Positions 1 through 12,800 of a DNA stretch of 64,000 bases are shown here, in pieces. Within the stretch, counting starts at the first letter, position 1. Every line of letters starts with the position of its first letter. The notes under the pieces were generated by a model. The model was not told the origin of the DNA and ran no database searches. It was given only the letters and a program-made list of their open reading frames with translations. The translations under genes and the position numbers were made by a program. This stretch comes from Solenopsis invicta. Its lineage: Eukaryota; Arthropoda; Insecta; Hymenoptera; Formicidae. The stretch covers positions 2,422,001 through 2,486,000 of the forward strand of contig NC_052666.1 of the NCBI RefSeq assembly GCF_016802725.1. The letters run 5' to 3'.

Positions 1-110
1 TTGACACGTCCGAGCCGCGAGACGAAAGCGCTTTTCTGCGCGCGTCCTGTCGCATCGTGTCGTAAAACGACGTCGCTTCTTCGTCGCGCAAAAAAATGTC
101 AACGACCATT
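1..110. other. GC/CpG-rich edge segment
   Basis: The first 110 bases are much richer in CpG than the following kilobase. The minus frame is open for about 34 codons, but no family is recognised and no splice junction links it to PAL. It could be a promoter or an exon tip cut by the window edge. Confidence 0.25.
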
Positions 111-119
111 TACGCTTAG

Positions 120-965
120 TACGTTGTAAAAATTTATAAGCCTCTCGGGTCATAAAACTATTGTGTTTAATTAATATTTTAACAGAGAAATTTTTCTATG
201 TTAACCCATGTGGTATTCTCTTTAATTCTATACAAAACCTAAGTGATTTTATTTTTGCATTTTTATTGAAAAATCTTCCTATTCCTAACCCAAGTAGTAT
301 TTACCCAAGTGGTACTATTTTTGTATTTTAACAGAAAAATTTTTCTATGCTAACTTATGTGGTAATTACGTTTAACTTTAAGTCTACAAAAGTATATTAT
401 TGCTTAACACTACAAAACGCGTGATATCAGTACAAAATTACCTTTTCAAAAAAAGGTAAAAAAAAGGCGGTATTTATGTGTGTGCGCGCATCTTATCTTT
501 AATTTTTCCTAAAAACACAAGTGGTACTATTTCTGTATTTTAACAAAGAAATTTTTCTATGCTAACCCATGTTGTACTTTCTTTAATTTTTATACAAAAC
601 CTAAGTGATTCTATTTGTGCATTTTCATTGAAAAATCTTCCTATTTCTAACCCAAGTAGTATTTACTAAAAAATAAATATTTTAAATTTAATCCAACCTA
701 AATGTATTCTTCCCAAAAAATGTATGAAATCTTTAAATTGCGCCATTTATAAAGAGAATATGTTGCTCTTTGAAATAATTGCTGTACTACTTTTAACAAA
801 TAAAATGCAAGTGATAGTATCTTTATTTTTTAAATAAAATCCAAGTGGTATCTTTAATTTCTTTCTAAATAAAATTCAAGTGATACTATCTGTGTATTTC
901 TATTGAAAAATTTTTCTGTTTTAACCTAAGTAAATGTACTTAATTTTAAAAAGTTTCAAAGGAAT
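120..965. repeat. Degenerate repeat field with AAGTGGTACT-type units
   Basis: Blocks at about 176-311 and 537-664 are near copies (…ACAAAACCTAAGTGATT…, …AACCCAAGTAGTATTTAC…), about 360 bp apart. Shorter variants of the same unit recur up to about 930 (CCAAGTGGTAT, TTCAAGTGATACTATC, AAATTTTTCTRT). No coding potential is seen. Confidence 0.6.
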
Positions 966-1052
966 ATATAACATTTAATCTTAAAGAATTAAGGAAAAAA
1001 CAGAAATGAGAAAGTTTTATTAACATATAAAATTTTTAAACTACAAAAAATT

Positions 1053-3066
1053 GCCGATTGATTTGGTCATTACCAGACATCCTGTAAGAACTCCCAAAAT
1101 CTGATAAGCGTCTCAGTCGGCCGATTTCTTATAATACGTTTTTCTTAAATGATAGAAAGTTTTAACTCACCTATATCTGACAAGAAGTCGAAGTCGATTA
1201 GATCTGGTAGATCCGATTTTTCCATTATTTTTTTATTTTTTTATGGTTTTTTTTGTCATGGCGTTTTTTTCATGGCGCTCTTTTTTCCGGCATCCTTTTT
1301 CACGACGTCCTTTTTCACCGCGTTTTTTTCTTGGCGAATTTTTTCACGGCGTCTTTTCCTTTTTTTTTCTTTTTCTACTTTTTTTTTTGCTAGTTGTATG
1401 ACTAGATTTGGACTACTCTATAATTTGCTTTTTTACCTTCTCTTCTTTTATTTTATTTTTTTGTTTTTTTTTTACTCTTGCCATATTGAAGTTCGAAAAT
1501 TTATTTAATTTTTCCTTTTGAATTTTACGAGAGAGGAATTGAAGGAAAGATTGTTCGAAATATGTACACACGTGGATATTTGTACACGCATTTCTCACGT
1601 TCACGGAGATTTACACAATATACTTCTTATATAGATTTCTTATACGCTCGTCTGATCAAATCCGTCTATGAAGAGGATGGAAAAGCTTTCTTTTCTTCTC
1701 CATAGGTGGACTAAGTCTCTTCGGTTCCCCCACTTTCGCCAACCCCCTCTACCTATTTTTCCTAGTTTTTCCTATACAGAAGTGCAGATTTTGAGGATGC
1801 ACCAAAACCTCTCGGACCGAACGCGGTCGAAAATATCAATTCGATTTCTTCCCCTTCCCTTCTCCCACCTACTGAAAATCTAACGCCCGTTGACTCAGAA
1901 CCTCTGTGGAGCATTAGGGAAGGTCAACCATGAAACTTTTTCCTTATGGCAAAAAATGAAAAATTTTTCCATTAACTTCAATCTTAAAATTCCCCTCTTT
2001 ATGTTTCCACTTCATAGAAAATATTTCATGATTAATGATCCCCCCGAATGCGGAGCCCGAAGTCAATTTCTTTACTAGATCTTCTAGTTTATCGTCCTCA
2101 CTTCCCATTTCCCATTCAGTCACTGACACGTAAAGAGTCATTTGACAAAGATTGGATGCAATGCATCAAATGTACAGGTTGGGCACACGTCAAATGCGAA
2201 TCAATTTCTTTATGCATATGATTATGCTGCCATGCAAGAGTGTGTTCTTTCCGCTTAATCCTTCTGTTCCAATTATTACGTCCGAGGGACTCCACGAGGG
2301 ATTTTCCATTTTGCCGAAAACAAGTATTCCTCATCTTATCATAAGAAAAACGTGACAGCATGAGAAAATTGTTTCTGAAAAAATTTGTGTAAGAAATCTA
2401 TATAAGAAGTCATAACGACAGTAAAACGACGCAGTTTCTTCTCGTACTTGTAGTTGGTACGATACACGACAGCGTCTCTTTCTAACAGTTATCTGCAAGA
2501 ACCGGAAGCACGTGTAGAAAAATTTTATAAGAGTATTGTGTATTGTGCGGATCTCCATGAACGTGAAATTTACGAATATCCACGTGTGCACATATTTCGA
2601 ACAAACTTTTATTTTTTTTCTTGTGAAATTTGAAGGGAACAATTTAAATTAATTTTCGAGTATTAAAATGGCAAGAGTAAAAAAAAAAACAAGAAAATAA
2701 AGTAAAAGAAAAGAAGGTGAAAAAAGCAAATTATAGAGTGGTCCAAATCTAGTCATGCGATTAGCAAAAATAAAAGTAGAAAAAGAAAAAAAGATGACGC
2801 CGTGAGAAAGCATGCCGTGAAGAAGGACGCCCTAAAAAAGAACGCCATGGAAAAGAAGACCACGGAAAATAACGAAGAGGTAATGAAAATAATGGAAAAA
2901 TCAGATCCACCAAATCTAATTGACTCGATTTCTTATCAAGATATAGGTGAGTCCCGAGTTAAAATTTTCTATTATTTAAGAAAAACGTATCATTAGGTAT
3001 ATGACTGAGACACTTATCAGATTGTGAGAGTTCTTACAGGATGTCCGGTAATGAACACCAAATCAT
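1053..3066. mobile_element. 2 kb inverted-repeat element with lysine-rich exon copies
   Basis: The two ends are inverted copies. The left arm (about 1053-1650, read on minus) and right arm (about 2385-3066, read on plus) share a 5' untranslated-like part, an ATG-GCA-AGA-GTA start followed by lysine codons, an octad-like KKDAxKKNA series, an EKSDxPxLID segment, and a GTGAGT splice donor, then a tail ending near CATCCxGTAATGA. Both coding copies are broken by stops and shifts. The left arm lacks about 100 bp present in the right. The single-copy centre (about 1650-2385) reads on plus as a degraded protein with a PHD-like Cys/His motif. This is probably a rearranged DNA transposon; no target duplication was identified. 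Confidence 0.6.
2140..2215 (+). pseudogene. PHD-like zinc-motif remnant inside the inverted element
   Basis: Plus-strand translation gives DWMQCIKCTGWAHVKCESIS, resembling the WIQC-x2-C-x2-WAH-x2-C signature at the C-terminus of many insect pogo/Tigger-like transposases. Stops follow directly and no DDE core was found, so it is a fragment. Confidence 0.45.
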
Positions 3067-3859
3067 CTTTCGTGAATTGATAGAGCAAATCAAAGAGCAG
3101 ATAAGTCTTGTACCACATTGCAAAATATTTAATAATCAATGAGATGCAGACTCGCTTGTAGTACAGTATAACCAATATTTCCGTTCCATTTTCGTTCTCG
3201 TATTTTTTTTGTGTTTGCCACATAAAATTTCAAACAGAAAGCATGTTCTAGGTCAGACATACTTATTTCAGCACAAGATATTTAAACTGCGTCCGTTCAA
3301 AAATGTGGGTAATCATCAGGTGTGAAAATATCAAGAACCGCTTTTTGTTGAAATCGATGTTTCTCTCTTTCTCTTTTTGTACATGTGTACAAGCGTGTAA
3401 ATGTGTATGAGAGAGTTGAAAGAAGAATGACATCATTGACCTAGATTATGTGATTTTTGGATAGTATAATCTGTACTGGAATGTTAGATCTTATAAGAAA
3501 AGAGACATACAGGTCGAATGAAAGATATAGAAGTATACTCCTGTCTCTTTGTATTGTATTATTCAACCTAAAAACATCGGTTTAAACGTTGTAGGTGTAA
3601 AGACGATTATTTAGTAAATTCAATTTTGATAAGAATGTAGTCCATCGACGCATTTTTACATGAAACAAAAGAATTTGACAAAAAAGAGCGAGATATGCGA
3701 GATACTTTGCTAGGTTAGATAAGTTTTTTTTTTTTTTTTTTTTTTAATAGAAAAGAGCATAGAATACTTTTAACTGATCACAAACTACATCTGTGTCGCA
3801 TTTGTGTTAACAATAACTATTTATACACGGAGATATTCCAATTATCCTGAATTACTTAC
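3067..3859. other. Intergenic/intronic stretch
   Basis: No exon is recognised, including the missing last exon(s) of PAL. A long poly-T tract lies at 3727-3745. The rest is ordinary AT-rich sequence. Confidence 0.4.
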
Positions 3860-6800
3860 GGTGTGATGCAATTCCGAATATTCGGCCAAATTGCCGGTGA
3901 CGAATCGAATAAGGAGGTTCCAAATTTTGACTCAACCCGGAAAACGTCACATCCATGCACACAATCCTCCAATTTTCGCGATCAGCGATGCATACTTGTC
4001 GATTTGGCAAAATTGTCAAGGCATGTGGAATTCTTAAATTAATCCAACCTAAAATCATAAATGCATTAATTTTATTTAAATATGTAATAAATATATACAT
4101 GTTAAAAGTATTTTGTGAAGTATGAATATAATTGCTATTTAATATAGATGTAAAATTATTTATATTTACGTTTATATTATATAACAATTACATCTGTATC
4201 TGATAGGTATATTTTTACAAGAATACGTCTTATACAAGCAAAAATTTGTGCTAAAAGACATTCGCGTTACTATTAGTGATATTAAACGTACCTTCGCCAA
4301 CAGTGTATTTAGGATTGCCTCTTTTGTCAAACAGTATTATCCTGTTGTTGCAATATCCGTCGGCGACGACAATCTCGCCACTCGGTAAAATCGCGACCGA
4401 GGTTGGCTGACAGAAGTGATCTATGTCGTTTCCAGGCTCGAATCTTTGTCCAAGGACCAGTTGAGGAACACCGGAAGCGGAATACTGTAATTTATAGATG
4501 TCATATGTATTAATTTCTAATATTTTGAGCAGTAATAATTAATAAAGAAAGCTTAAATTATTGCCGAGTAACAAATTCTTATTGATTTTTCAGTTAATTT
4601 ATTTGTTAATTCAAATTATATGAAATTATATGATTACATAATTATAAAACAATAAAATGATGTAATTTGTAATACACGTGCATGTTTATTACACTACGCA
4701 ACAAAAACTCAATTTTTTTTTAATTCAAGATTTAACAATCATCTTTGATGTACTTTTGGCTACTAAATACTAATTCGAGCGATAAAGATATTTCATTGAA
4801 AGTAACGAAGCGTTATTGAGATAACGAAGATTATAGAATTCTTACGCTTTGGTAACGCTTTATTATTTTCCATCTTCTCTTGCTAAAAAATTAAAAAAAT
4901 TATTCCATTGATGTTTTTCGAACATTAACTCTGGCATAAAATACTTAACAATCGAAAATGAATTGAAATGGATAGAATTTGCGTTTCAGATTTTTTGAAT
5001 CCATTTGAATTAAAAAATAACGTAATGGATAAGAATACATTCGAATTTAAAATGATGAATAGTTCATTTTATATTTTAATTTGAATTATATTTGAATTAA
5101 AAAATAACATAGTAAGGGTATGAGAGATTCGTGTTTGGCAGCCAAAAGTATATAAAAATTGGCTCTTAAAATCTCAAGACAAATTCCGTGTTGTACAGTG
5201 TATTACTAATTATGAAAACACATTTATAGTGTAAAACATTTTACAATACCACGTTTTATATGTTTGACAAAATTTATGATTCCATTTTTTATCGTTATTT
5301 ATTATCACAAAAGCAATTTATGTTTCAAATTATGCTTCGTATTTCTCTACATTCCTTGAAAGAAAGAAATGATAGCGTTTCAATAAACTGTAGTAATTAC
5401 TACATAAGTAACTGATAATGTATTACTAATATAGTAATCAGTTTATTGAAATACTTTTTTAAGGGATACCTTGAATACTTGATGGAGAGCAATATCAGTC
5501 AGCCATATATTTCCAAAGGGATCAACATGGATTCCATGTGGTAAATAAAATGTCTGATTTCCCCAACCACTAATAATATCACCAGTTTCAGGATTCAGCG
5601 TTAATACTGTGTTATCACGAATAGGACCTCTGTATTTCTCTTGGTATTCTGCATTCTCATTGAAAGTGCTAAAAAATTTGTCAAACGCGTTAACAGGACA
5701 TTATAAAAATATTTTACATTTAAAATTTTATTTTATGACACATTTAATATATTGAAAGTAATAGAATTAAATGATCAATCGATCGGTGATACAACTAGAT
5801 TTTCTAGAAAGTAAAAATTGCATTAGGATATTAAAACAAATTAAAATAAAATTATCTCCAAAATTATTTGCAGTTATCCTTTGAAATCAAAAATGTAATG
5901 TTTAATATACTTAATATTTTAACAATCTCTGCTATTTTTTTAGAAAATGATGAAATCTTATTGTTTATGCATTTGATTTTTATTTGTTAATTTGTTGATG
6001 ACTTACTCATAATTCCATAATCGATCTCCGCGGTGAAAAATCACGACATTCCCTGTTGGCTGTACTGCGACTCCCGTAATCTCGCCAAGATTTTCGGGAC
6101 TACGCCAGGAACGATTTTCAACGGGATGCAATGGCACGTTGTAGGATGGTGAAAATTTATCCTGCATAATAAAAAAAAAACAATCATAAATTTAACGATT
6201 ATGAATAGTATGGAATAATTATATGTTATTATCCGAAGATAAAAGTATATGACAATGTCTGATAATAGTATAGATGAAATATTGAGTACATTTTGGAATG
6301 ATTCGCTATTCTTTGTCATCATAATGGCGAAACAGGCGTCAATGTGCATTGCATTTGGGCAAAGAATTTGTATCAAACTTTGCTATTCGGTCGTAGTTTG
6401 GACGAATTCGAAACGTGGATGGACGAGATCGAAACCCAGTTGCAATCAGAAGATCATGGTAAGGATCTTTCAAGCGTGGAGAATTTGCTGAAGAGACACC
6501 AATTTGAAGAACGACGTGCTTGGTCACGATGAGTCGTTTGAATCTATCGAGGACATCGCCGCCAGCTTTCAGAAATCGAATCATTTCTTGAGTTTCAAAA
6601 GATGAGATTCAAAAGAGAGCATTGGTTACGATCAATAGATATCACAATCTTCAGGAGCCGATGCAGATACAGCTTGGAAGATGCAAAGTTACTGCATCAG
6701 TTTGCGAGAGATGTTGAGGATGAATTGCATTGGCTTTCGGAGAAGGAGCCATTAGTCGTGAGTAATGATCTCGGCAGCTCCTTGACCACTGTACAGTGAT

Positions 6801-9800
6801 TACAAAAGAAACATCACCCTTTGGAAGCGGAATTATTATCTAGAGAACCCATAGTAGCTTCACTGGTCAGCAGAGCGACTGTGATGATTAGAATTGGGCA
6901 TTTTGCTGCCGATAAGATTGAAAAGTTGACCAAAAAGTTACAAGAGGAATTGTCGCATCTCAGAGATCTGGCAAGTGTCAGGAAGCTAAGATTACTCGAC
7001 GCTGTAGAATCACAAATGGTAAGAAATTAAATTGTACTTTTACTGATATAAAATTAATTATAATCACTTGTTTACTAAGTTCTAATTGTTATATATAAGT
7101 AACGTAAATAATCTCAGTGATTTAATAATAAAATTTTAATAGAATTATAAGAAGGGCTAATGAGAGTCAAGACGCTGATGTTGGTGCGTATATTCTTTTT
7201 TGAGTTTATTCCAAATGGATTCAGTACGCTTCGACTCTGTTTCGAGTCATCTTCAGCAATAAAATCAAAGTCAGAAAGCTTACATTTCACATGGCTTGGT
7301 CTTATATCTTATTGAGTCACAATCGGGTCCCAGCAAACACCACGTTACATGTAACGTAAATGTTAGTTGTAATTTCCCACTCAACAATGTAACTGTTATA
7401 TAACACTCGTTATATAACAGTTACATTGTTGAGTGGGAAATTACAACTAACATTTACGTTACATGTAACGTTGTGTTTGGTGGAGTGGTCATCCGAGTGA
7501 AATTGAAATTCATGTGAAGCAAGGACCAGATACATATTATGTAGACAGGAGTGCACTATGTCGCAGACAGGAGTGCACTATGCCGGCATAATACCGACAT
7601 TTTGCTATCTGGGTCGATTCTTTGCGCGCGTCATGGAATCATGTCTAATGTTTTGGCCCTAATTATAATTATTCGTTTTTTTTCTTACTTGAGATCTTTA
7701 TTCTAACCTAATTTAATTAAGTAATGACTGTGTTCAACTGTAGTCGATTGTTTAAACAGCTGCGGTCACAATATGGCTGCTCACTTAGAAGGGATACCCA
7801 ATCAGAGAAGCCATCAGATTACCAATCAGTCTCTTCTCTCTTTATATAGGACTCTAGTTGTAACCTTAAGACGAGCTCTCTAACTCTTTTTTTAACGCGA
7901 CGTGGGACGCGGTTTTACGATTGACGTGTTACCATCCCCACATTTACTATTTATTTATATTTTTTATTTTGATTTTTTTCTAGAATAAATTTGTTCACGA
8001 TGTAACATTATTGTATCGATGGAAAATGAATTGGCGTCATAACTCAAATTATTTTCTAAACGGACTTGGTTTGTTAGAAATTCTTTGTGCTTTCTAGCGC
8101 TAGGAAAACACGTGATTTTTCATGTTGGTTTGTTGATAGATTCATTGCGCGCTACTTCGTGGACTGCGCTGTGTACATACTGCTGTGATAGAAATACTGC
8201 TAGTCAGGTTTCACACGTATTTTCTATTTTTCTGGTTTCATTCTTTGGTTGCTACCAAGAGAAGAGTAATCGCAGCTAACGTTTGTCTTCTTGTAGCTTC
8301 TATTTCTTCTTTAAATTTACTTTTTATTATATTTATTTATTATATTATGAATGTACTAAAATATCTTTTTCTTGAAGATACCCTTATTACAGAAATGTAC
8401 TACTCTGATAGTTATAATAATTTTGAGTATCAATAGTACTAACAGTATACTTAATATTTAAAATAAGTAATATATTACTTAAATTACCTATCTATTTAAT
8501 ACTGTTAGTATTTCATTTCTATAAGAGTATCTGTATTTTAACTTACTCCTTTATCTACCTTAGCAGCAAATCTCACAGGAAGAATAGTACCAGATCTAGC
8601 ATTGAAAACCAGCAGTTAGTGCACATGGTAGCACGCAATACGTCATATTTCTAGCAGCATCGTCAGCATGGCTACTAGTATGCCTACTAGTAAATACCTT
8701 GCATGTGATCTAGCAAGAAAAATCGCACCGTGGTTAAATTCTTTGGAGTGGAATTTTACTCTGAAGACTTACTCCAAAAGAGTGAAAATTTAGTTTTTTA
8801 AAATTGGCTGAATTTTTACTCTTTTATGGTAAGATTCCTTTTCAAAGAATTTAGAGAGTAAAAAATTGTACATAAAATGAAAAAAATATTATAAACTGGA
8901 AATATAATAATCAATATTGCATTTAAAATATACATATTTATTGATTGTAAAAATTCTTACAACTAATAATAATATTGAACATTATATTCTCTAGAGTAAC
9001 TATAATATTGACGTGTTTATATTGTACTTGATACACTTTTTAATAAAATTTTTTTGTTTACACATCAATGTCAGTATACCTTAGCATAAAAGGATCTTAT
9101 TTGATACATCTTCTCTTTCTGTTTGTCTGCCAAAGAGAATTTTTATTTTATCTTATTCACTAATATAATTGTCTTACGCACGTGACAACATATTCTATTA
9201 AAACTATAGATAATAGAAAAAAATACTTAATAATATACTGTTTTATTAAAAAAAGATAATTAAAAGAACTTAGATTATTATATCAAACAAAAAGTGAAAG
9301 AAATTATCGTGACTGCAAAGAGAGAAAAAAGTATTAAGAAAATAGAAATTATACTTTTATAACGTATGGTTTAAATGATTTAATTTTCTCCTCGTCAAGT
9401 TCAATGCCAATATCAGCCAAGGCCTTGCTAATTGTTCGCCTATTCAAATCGTGATTCTTAATAAACAATTTATAAAAACCCTATTAATTGCATACTTTCA
9501 GGAGGATAATCAGAGTGATAAGCATGATATAATTTGAAACAAAGTTCCGTCGCCTCAACCGCGTTTTCACATGTATATAAAACTCGGTCCACTATTACAT
9601 GGGCGTGAACAATATGCTCCCAAGTGGGACCTACAGCCAAGATGTAAGGTTGCATACAACTTGAGGTCTTATTTGATTTACTTTTAACTGTAGATAGCGA
9701 TTTACGTCGACGTAATTCAATATGTTCTTGAATCTCTGTCTCGCTACAAACTCTAGCGATGAAAGAGTCCATTACGTCTATCCTCGTTGGTTTCCACGTC

Positions 9801-12800
9801 CTTTCTACGAAGGCGTGTGTAAATACGAAGGGGAGAAGTAGTGCTCCAGTAACTCTAAGTTTGATATCCGAATCTCCTAAAAAAGTTATTTATTTTAATG
9901 TAATTGAATGTGTAAGCCTTATACAGATATAAAATTGAAAATTGATGAAATTAAATATCTTATATTTCTTTAACAAAAGTAAGTTTTATTTACTTTCCAA
10001 ATATACGAAAGTTTTGGAAAAGGACATTACTAAAGAAATGAATATTAATAAATACGATGTTAAGTACATGAAATTAAAATTGTAAAAATGTCTAAAACAG
10101 AAGCTGAAATATGAAAAGTGAAACTAAAAATGTCTATACATAGACATTTTTGATAACATTATAATTAATATTTTTATAATATTTATATAATATTATAAAA
10201 ATATTATATAAATTTATAATATATAATTTATATAAATTTCATAACATTATAATCTTATGGAAATATTTTATAAACGCGTGAAAAGAAAATGTTTTTATAG
10301 AAAAAAAATCAGGACTACCAGCAAGAATTATTAGTAAAAAATTATTATTAAAGAATTGCATATCAGTAATTTTTTCCTATTCTTATAATTTTTCTTTTGT
10401 AAGGCTGGTATATAGTTTCAATTGTTACACTAACATAAAGATATGAATGCTTAGGCATACGAATTAAACATTTGTAAAATCGAATCGAATCGTAACATAT
10501 TTGAAATTGAATTTGAAATTTTCATGTTGAATCAAATCGAATCAAATTTCTACGATTCGAATACGAATCGAATTCAATTTTCATTAATGTTTCTCAGAAT
10601 TACATTATATATGATAATTTAAATGTAAGAAAGTATTTTTAATAACATTATTTTTCTTTTAAATAGAAGAAAAATTAAATAGTGCAGGAATTTTATAAAA
10701 CAATTACGAAAATCATATGCTAAATATAAATTTATGTTAGATACTAAACAACAAATGTGTGCAAGTATTATGTTGATAAATGCATATGTAAATAAGCATT
10801 TCTTATAAGTTAATAAATATATACCCAGTATGTTTGAAAGATACAAAAAATTAGCTGTCTATTAGTGATGTTACCAAATATCATGTTTATATTTTATAAG
10901 CATTAGATATATAGCAGATAAATTATAATGTTACTATTAAAGTACCTTAGTGCACTTTATACAAAAATGTAATCGATTTCAAGTTTTGTTTCAAAATTCA
11001 TAATTGCAAATTTATGATGTAAACATTCTGATCTTATGAAATGTTGATATAAATTTACGAAGACGAGTATCATTTATTGCATACGCATAGTTTTGAATTG
11101 AATATTCTATAAATTTTAGGAACAGTAGAAAAGTCTTGGAAATCGACAAACAATTATGCATAAGAATTGGTATGCGCATATACATCATTGGGGTTTTGCG
11201 GTAGATACAAATAAAGCAATCAAAATAGACAATTGGTTTAAATTCGAAACATCAATGATTCTCGAACTATTCGTACTCAAATCTTTTAGATTCGAAAACG
11301 AATTCGAATCTATTGTGATTGGAATCTATTGTGATTTTATTCGACTCGATTCAAACTATTCGCACACTTTTATTATATGGTAAAGTAAAACTTACGTTCA
11401 GCCAAATCAAGGAACACAGTAATTCTATTTTTATATTCTTTTTGGGTTGTTCTTTTAAGAACTATTTTGGCCGTTTTGATAATTGCAAGTCTATGATCGT
11501 TTAACTTTTCAGCTAACTTTCCCGAGCTTTTTGCCATGGAGTTTGGATATAGTTGTTCGAAATCCTTACAAATCTACACATATAAAACATATTTATCATA
11601 ATGTGAGGAGCAATACTCAAACAGCACAAAATACTAAAATACACAAAATACTAAAAGACAACATAAAAAGACGTCTTTTCGTCATCGTCGTATGGTTATT
11701 TTTTCGGCAAAGTGAAAACTAGACTAGATCTTTTCGTCATGTGCTCATAATTCTATTAGCGATGTTTTTCATCAAATCATCTATTAGGCTTCTCTTTTTC
11801 ACTGTGGTTTCTTTTTGCTCAGCGATATTGTAAAAGAAAGTAATATAAGAGTTATTTGAATCAAGTTAATTTTCTTTTTGTCCTGTAAGTGTAAAATGTA
11901 TTTATATATTTAAAATTAAGATAGTAAAAATTATTTTATATACATTTATTTTAATACTTTTTGTCCATATTAGCTCATTTTTTTTTTTGATCATTGGAAA
12001 TTATAAAATAACTAGCAATGAAACATTTATAATATTATAATTAATTAACTTTTGTCGAGTATATTTTTTTACTAAAAGATATTTTTATAAAAAAAACTTT
12101 GCCGTCTTTTAGTTGACTTGATACTGTTTACTATTGTTCAACAATTTATTTCATTTTGCATTCAAATAACGCAAAATTTAATAAATAATTCTATTCTATG
12201 GTTAAAATAAAATAAAATTAGAAGCTCTAATTAAAATAGCACTTTACTGTTTAAAGAAAATGTAATCTATGTACACATATGACTAAATAAAATATTTCTT
12301 AAAAATGTCATCGAAGAAGTTCGAAATAAATTATATGAGAAATAATGTAACAATGTTATTACTTGGATCATTCATAAAATACAATATTTAAAGAATTACA
12401 AAAAATATAATAAAACAAGCATCACAAGCAGACTTGTTATGTACTGAAACAAACTCACTAAAGCCTTTCCAATGCCTTCGATTTTCAACAATGGAAATTT
12501 ATTTAAATAATCCCACACAGTTCCCGGCTGATTTACAAGTCGTTCGAATCTGTAGTTAAAAATAGCTTTCCAAGAGGTTACCAATTGCGAGGCAAGCTTG
12601 TTATGCAATTGATTGCGTAAATAATTTAAGTGCCATTGCAATTTCGAATCGATTTCTAAAAAGAGAAACAAGATATTGTTATACTTATAACATGCACAAC
12701 GGCAATGCAAAATATTCTTGTTTAAGTATGTTCTTTCCGAAACGATTTCCTATATGGTCAATATTAAAATAGTCGAGACTTTTTTTTAATAACTATTGTG

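Noticed and set aside
1149..1508. 119-codon plus ORF rich in Phe/Leu
   Set aside because: It is the complement of the lysine-rich arm of the inverted element; the Phe run is the antisense of A-rich codons.
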